In this document: positions 5,085-7,804 of the stretch, piece after piece | Layout: every line of letters starts with the position of its first letter | Position numbering within the stretch: the stretch's first letter is position 1 | Source: Desulfobacterales bacterium | Lineage (GTDB): Bacteria; Desulfobacterota; DSM-4660; Desulfatiglandales; JALVZP01 | DNA: 7,804 nt | NCBI GenBank assembly: GCA_027037575.1 | Contig: JALVZP010000221.1 | Coordinates: forward strand, 1 to 7,804 | Direction of reading: 5' to 3' | The notes under the pieces: model-generated | Seen by the model: only the letters and a program-made list of their open reading frames with translations | The model's database searches: none | What the model was told of the DNA's origin: nothing | Made by a program: the position numbers and the translations under genes

Positions 5085-7190
5085 ATGATAAGGAGTTATT
5101 CTGTTGAATTAAATGGAAAAACATTAAATATAGAAACAGGGCATGTTGCAAAACAGGCCAATGGTGCTGTTATAGTAAGATTTGGGGATACAGTTGTACT
5201 GGTTACTGTTGTAGCATCCGATGAGATAAGAGAGGGTTTAGACTTTCTTCCTCTCACAGTGGAATATCAGGAAATGTCATACGCAGGAGGAAGGATTCCA
5301 GGAAACTTCTTCAGGAGGGATATTGGAAGGCCTGCTGATAGAGAAATCATAGCAGCAAGACTTATAGATAGGCCTTTAAGACCTTTATTTCCTGACAACT
5401 ACAGAAATGATACACAGATAATTGCAACTGTCCTTTCTACTGATAAGGAGCATGAAGCAGATGTTTTGGCGTTAGTTGGGGCATCTACTGCACTTGAGAT
5501 ATCAGATATCCCCTTCTTTGGCCCTGTTGCAGGAATCAGAGTAGGGAGAGTCGATGGAAAATTTATTATAAATCCTACAATTAGCCAGCAGGAAGAAAGC
5601 GATATAAATATTGTGGTTGCAGGAAATAAAGATGGACTTGTAATGGTAGAAGGTGGTGCAAAGTTTGTTTCAGAAAATGAAATGATTGATGCAATACTTT
5701 ATGGATATAAGATGCTTCAGCCGATTCTGGATCTCCAAGAAAAGATGAAGAGGGAGCTTGGAAAGGAAAAGATGGAGATCCCTGAAAAGGAGCTGGATGA
5801 AGATCTGATAAAGAAGATAAGGGAGCTCTCTGAAGAAAGAATAAAGGATATACTTACTACTGCCCCCAAAAAGCTAAGGAATAATAAAAGAAAGCAGCTC
5901 AGGAAGGAGATAATTGAGAAGCTTTCAGCAGAATATGAAGGCAGAGAGGCAGAGATAAAGGAGATCATCCAGGAATTAGAAAAAGAGATGATGAGGAATA
6001 TGATCCTATATGAAGGAAGGAGGATAGATGGAAGATCCTTTACTGATATAAGGCCAATAGAATGCAAAGTGGGGGTTCTCCCAAGGGTTCATGGTTCTGC
6101 TCTATTTACAAGGGGAGAAACACAGGCATTAGTTCTAACTACCCTTGGAACAGAATGGGATGAGCAGAGGATGGAATCCATTTATGGTGATTACTTCATG
6201 TCATTTATGTTCCACTATAATTTCCCACCCTATTCTGTTGGAGAGGTAAGAAGACTTACAGGGCCAACAAGAAGAGAAATCGGGCATGGAGAGCTTGCAA
6301 GAAGGGCATTAGAGCCTGTTGTTCCTGATAAGGAGGATTTTCAATATTGCATCCGTGTTGTTTCAGAGATCCTGGAATCAAATGGTTCTTCCTCTATGGC
6401 AAGTGTCTGTGGAGGGAGCCTTTCCCTTATGGATGCAGGTGTTCCAATAAGGGAGCATGTTGCTGGTGTTGCAATGGGACTGATTACTGATGGAGAAAAG
6501 ACAGAAGTGCTTACAGATATCATAGGAGATGAGGATCATTATGGAGATATGGACTTTAAGATTGCAGGAACAGGAGATGGAATTACCGCTATTCAAATGG
6601 ATATAAAAATAAAGGATATAAGTAGAGAAGTACTGGAAAGGGCATTAAAACAGGCAAAAGAAGCGAGGCTATTTATTCTGGATAAGATGAAGAAAACTAT
6701 TGCAGGACCAAGACCACATGTTTCAGAATATGCGCCTGTTATGAGCACTGTAAAGATTGCTCCATATCAGGTGAAAACACTTATTGGACCTGGAGGAAAG
6801 ACAGTAAGAGAAATATCCAATGAAACAGGTGCTCGTATATATGCAGAGGATGATGGAACTGTCCACATATCTGCCCCTGACAAGCAGAGTGCAGAGGCAG
6901 CAATAAAGAAGATAAAGGAAATGTTTAGGGAAGTAGAGGTTGGTCAGAACTATGTAGGAAGGGTCACAAGGATACTCGATTTTGGTGCAATAGTGGAGAT
7001 ATTCCCTGGAACAGAAGGCATGATACATATATCACAGCTTGATCAGAAAAGGGTAAACAAGGTTTCAGATATACTTAAGGAAGGAGATATAGTGGAGGTT
7101 AAGGTCATAGGATTTGATGAGCTTGGAAGGATAAGGCTTTCAAGAAAGGCAGTATTAGAAGAAAAGATAGAAGGGGATGTCTCACAATAA
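5085..7190 (+). CDS. pnp: Polynucleotide phosphorylase (polyribonucleotide nucleotidyltransferase)
   Basis: PNPase degrades RNA 3' to 5' by phosphorolysis, releasing nucleoside diphosphates, and works as a ring-shaped trimer often tied to the degradosome. From the ATG at 5085 the protein has 701 residues, the normal size. Order: first RNase PH-like domain with FFRRDIGRP (75-83) and LIDRPLRPLF (93-102), a charged all-helical linker, and a second RNase PH-like domain holding the active site. The linker is Lys/Glu-rich. The active site shows Ser435-437 (NGSSSMAS), Asp484 and Asp490 (DEDHYGDMD) and Lys492, which correspond to E. coli Ser437-439, Asp486, Asp492 and Lys494. A KH domain (GPGG at 568-571) and an S1 domain from about 619 complete it. 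I prefer 5085 over the ATG at 5076 because GAGG touches the latter. Only 13 bases separate it from rpsO, leaving no room for an RNase III-cleaved leader hairpin like that of E. coli. The M16 gene overlaps its end. Confidence 0.97.
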   Translation: MIRSYSVELNGKTLNIETGHVAKQANGAVIVRFGDTVVLVTVVASDEIREGLDFLPLTVEYQEMSYAGGRIPGNFFRRDIGRPADREIIAARLIDRPLRPLFPDNYRNDTQIIATVLSTDKEHEADVLALVGASTALEISDIPFFGPVAGIRVGRVDGKFIINPTISQQEESDINIVVAGNKDGLVMVEGGAKFVSENEMIDAILYGYKMLQPILDLQEKMKRELGKEKMEIPEKELDEDLIKKIRELSEERIKDILTTAPKKLRNNKRKQLRKEIIEKLSAEYEGREAEIKEIIQELEKEMMRNMILYEGRRIDGRSFTDIRPIECKVGVLPRVHGSALFTRGETQALVLTTLGTEWDEQRMESIYGDYFMSFMFHYNFPPYSVGEVRRLTGPTRREIGHGELARRALEPVVPDKEDFQYCIRVVSEILESNGSSSMASVCGGSLSLMDAGVPIREHVAGVAMGLITDGEKTEVLTDIIGDEDHYGDMDFKIAGTGDGITAIQMDIKIKDISREVLERALKQAKEARLFILDKMKKTIAGPRPHVSEYAPVMSTVKIAPYQVKTLIGPGGKTVREISNETGARIYAEDDGTVHISAPDKQSAEAAIKKIKEMFREVEVGQNYVGRVTRILDFGAIVEIFPGTEGMIHISQLDQKRVNKVSDILKEGDIVEVKVIGFDELGRIRLSRKAVLEEKIEGDVSQ

Positions 7191-7804
7191 CTATCGAAAG
7201 ACCATCCTGGATAATGGATTGAGGCTTGTATCGGAAAAAATGGATTATGCTCGCTCTGTATGTATCGGAATATGGGTGGATGTTGGGTCAAGGGATGAAA
7301 GGCCAGAAGAGAATGGAATATCACACCTGATAGAGCATATGAGCTTTAAAGGAACAAAGAATAGAAGTGCTATCCAGATTGCAAAGGAACTGGATGCTAT
7401 AGGAGGAATGTCTAATGCCTTTACAGGAAGGGAAAATACATGTTTTCATGCAAGGGTATTGGCAAGGCACTTTTCTGTAGCAGCAGACATATTGAGTGAT
7501 ATATTTCTCAACTCTGTCTATGATCCAGAGGAAATAGAAAAGGAGAAGTGGGTTATACTTCAGGAAATAAGAACACAGGAAGACAGCCCTGAAGAACATG
7601 TCCATGACCTTTTGTATAGGGTGTTTTGGAAGGATCATCCTATTGGAATGCCCATTCTTGGAACAGAGGATACTGTTAAAAAAATAAAGAGGGAGGACAT
7701 TTTAGATTACTTAAGTCTTCACTATTGTCCAAAGGACATTGTTATAGCTGCTTCTGGTGCTATAGATCATAAGGAGCTTGTAAATTTTTTTTCACCTTGT
7801 TTTG
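7177..7804 (+). CDS. M16-family zinc metallopeptidase, 3'-truncated by the window edge
   Basis: 209 codons are visible, about half of a usual 400-430 residue M16B processing-peptidase-like protein (the mitochondrial processing peptidase / B. subtilis YmxG type). The inverted zinc motif HxxEH is His50-Leu-Ile-Glu53-His54. The third zinc ligand candidate is Glu130 in VILQEI, 76 positions after His54 as in the family. So this is the catalytic rather than the degenerate kind of subunit. Other landmarks are LDNGLRLV, WVDVGSRDE and GGMSNAFTGRENT. The start MSHNNYRKTILDNG has no signal peptide, so the enzyme is predicted to be cytoplasmic. The ATG at 7177 lies inside pnp (14-base overlap), and an in-frame TAG at 7168-7170 excludes longer forms. 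AAGGGG touches the ATG, so translation probably depends on coupling to pnp. M16 genes often follow pnp, but the physiological substrate is not known to me. Confidence 0.93.
   Translation, partial: MSHNNYRKTILDNGLRLVSEKMDYARSVCIGIWVDVGSRDERPEENGISHLIEHMSFKGTKNRSAIQIAKELDAIGGMSNAFTGRENTCFHARVLARHFSVAADILSDIFLNSVYDPEEIEKEKWVILQEIRTQEDSPEEHVHDLLYRVFWKDHPIGMPILGTEDTVKKIKREDILDYLSLHYCPKDIVIAASGAIDHKELVNFFSPCF

Noticed and set aside
5717..6067. Minus-strand open frame of 116 codons rich in Ser, Phe and Ile
   Set aside because: It is the complement of the Lys/Glu-rich PNPase linker. The composition is that of an antisense shadow, with no ribosome site or family match.
7043..7638. Minus-strand open frames opposite pnp and the M16 gene
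   Set aside because: They lie antisense to clearly conserved proteins (S1 domain, HxxEH peptidase) and show no recognisable domain.
7785..7792. Run of eight T's as a terminator
   Set aside because: It lies inside the M16 coding frame (Asn-Phe-Phe-Ser) and no GC-rich hairpin precedes it.
1..7804. A novel defence, mobile or secretion system
   Set aside because: Every gene belongs to a known conserved family in a common housekeeping order. There are no integrase, transposase, toxin or nuclease modules and no composition breaks beyond the IF2 arm.

Overview
This window is a compact, single-strand housekeeping operon of a bacterium. All eight coding regions lie on the + strand, and no gap between genes exceeds 36 bases. 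In order they are: infB (translation initiation factor IF2, 5' end outside the window), a DUF503/YlxP-like gene, rbfA (30S assembly factor), nrnA (DHH-family nanoRNase/pAp phosphatase), truB (tRNA pseudouridine-55 synthase), rpsO (ribosomal protein S15), pnp (polynucleotide phosphorylase), and an M16 zinc-peptidase gene cut off by the window end. There is no stretch of 300 bases without a gene. I see no tRNA, rRNA, riboswitch, CRISPR array, insertion sequence or convincing terminator.

Layout: bases 1-2272 are IF2. Its visible N-terminus is a Lys/Glu-rich low-complexity arm, written on the DNA as an almost pure purine strand that begins with at least 13 A's. DUF503 follows after 2 bases. rbfA begins 12 bases after that, at the preferred start, and overlaps nrnA by 11 bases. 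truB starts on the base right after the nrnA stop. A 36-base gap before rpsO holds the strongest Shine-Dalgarno of the window and part of a good candidate sigma-70-type promoter (TTGAAA, 17 bases, TACAAT). pnp follows rpsO by 13 bases, and the M16 gene starts inside the end of pnp (14-base overlap). Several junctions lack an independent, well-spaced ribosome site, which points to translational coupling.

How the genes work together: IF2, RbfA, S15 and TruB serve 30S maturation, initiation and tRNA modification. PNPase degrades RNA from the 3' end, and NrnA removes the 2-5 nt leftovers. DUF503 and the M16 peptidase are frequent but poorly understood passengers of this cluster.

Organism: GC is low (about 38% in the lines I sampled). 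Arg codons are almost all AGA/AGG, ATA is common for Ile, and proteins are rich in Lys and Glu, a profile often seen in thermophilic or anaerobic low-GC bacteria. The order infB-DUF503-rbfA-nrnA-truB-rpsO-pnp-M16, without ribF between truB and rpsO, recalls Desulfobacterota-type (former Deltaproteobacteria) and related clusters more than the usual Firmicutes order. The IF2 linker before the IF2_N domain and the PNPase segment RRDIGRP also fit that idea. This placement is inference from memory with low to moderate confidence. I find no evidence of an undescribed system: the interest lies in local details of a conserved operon.
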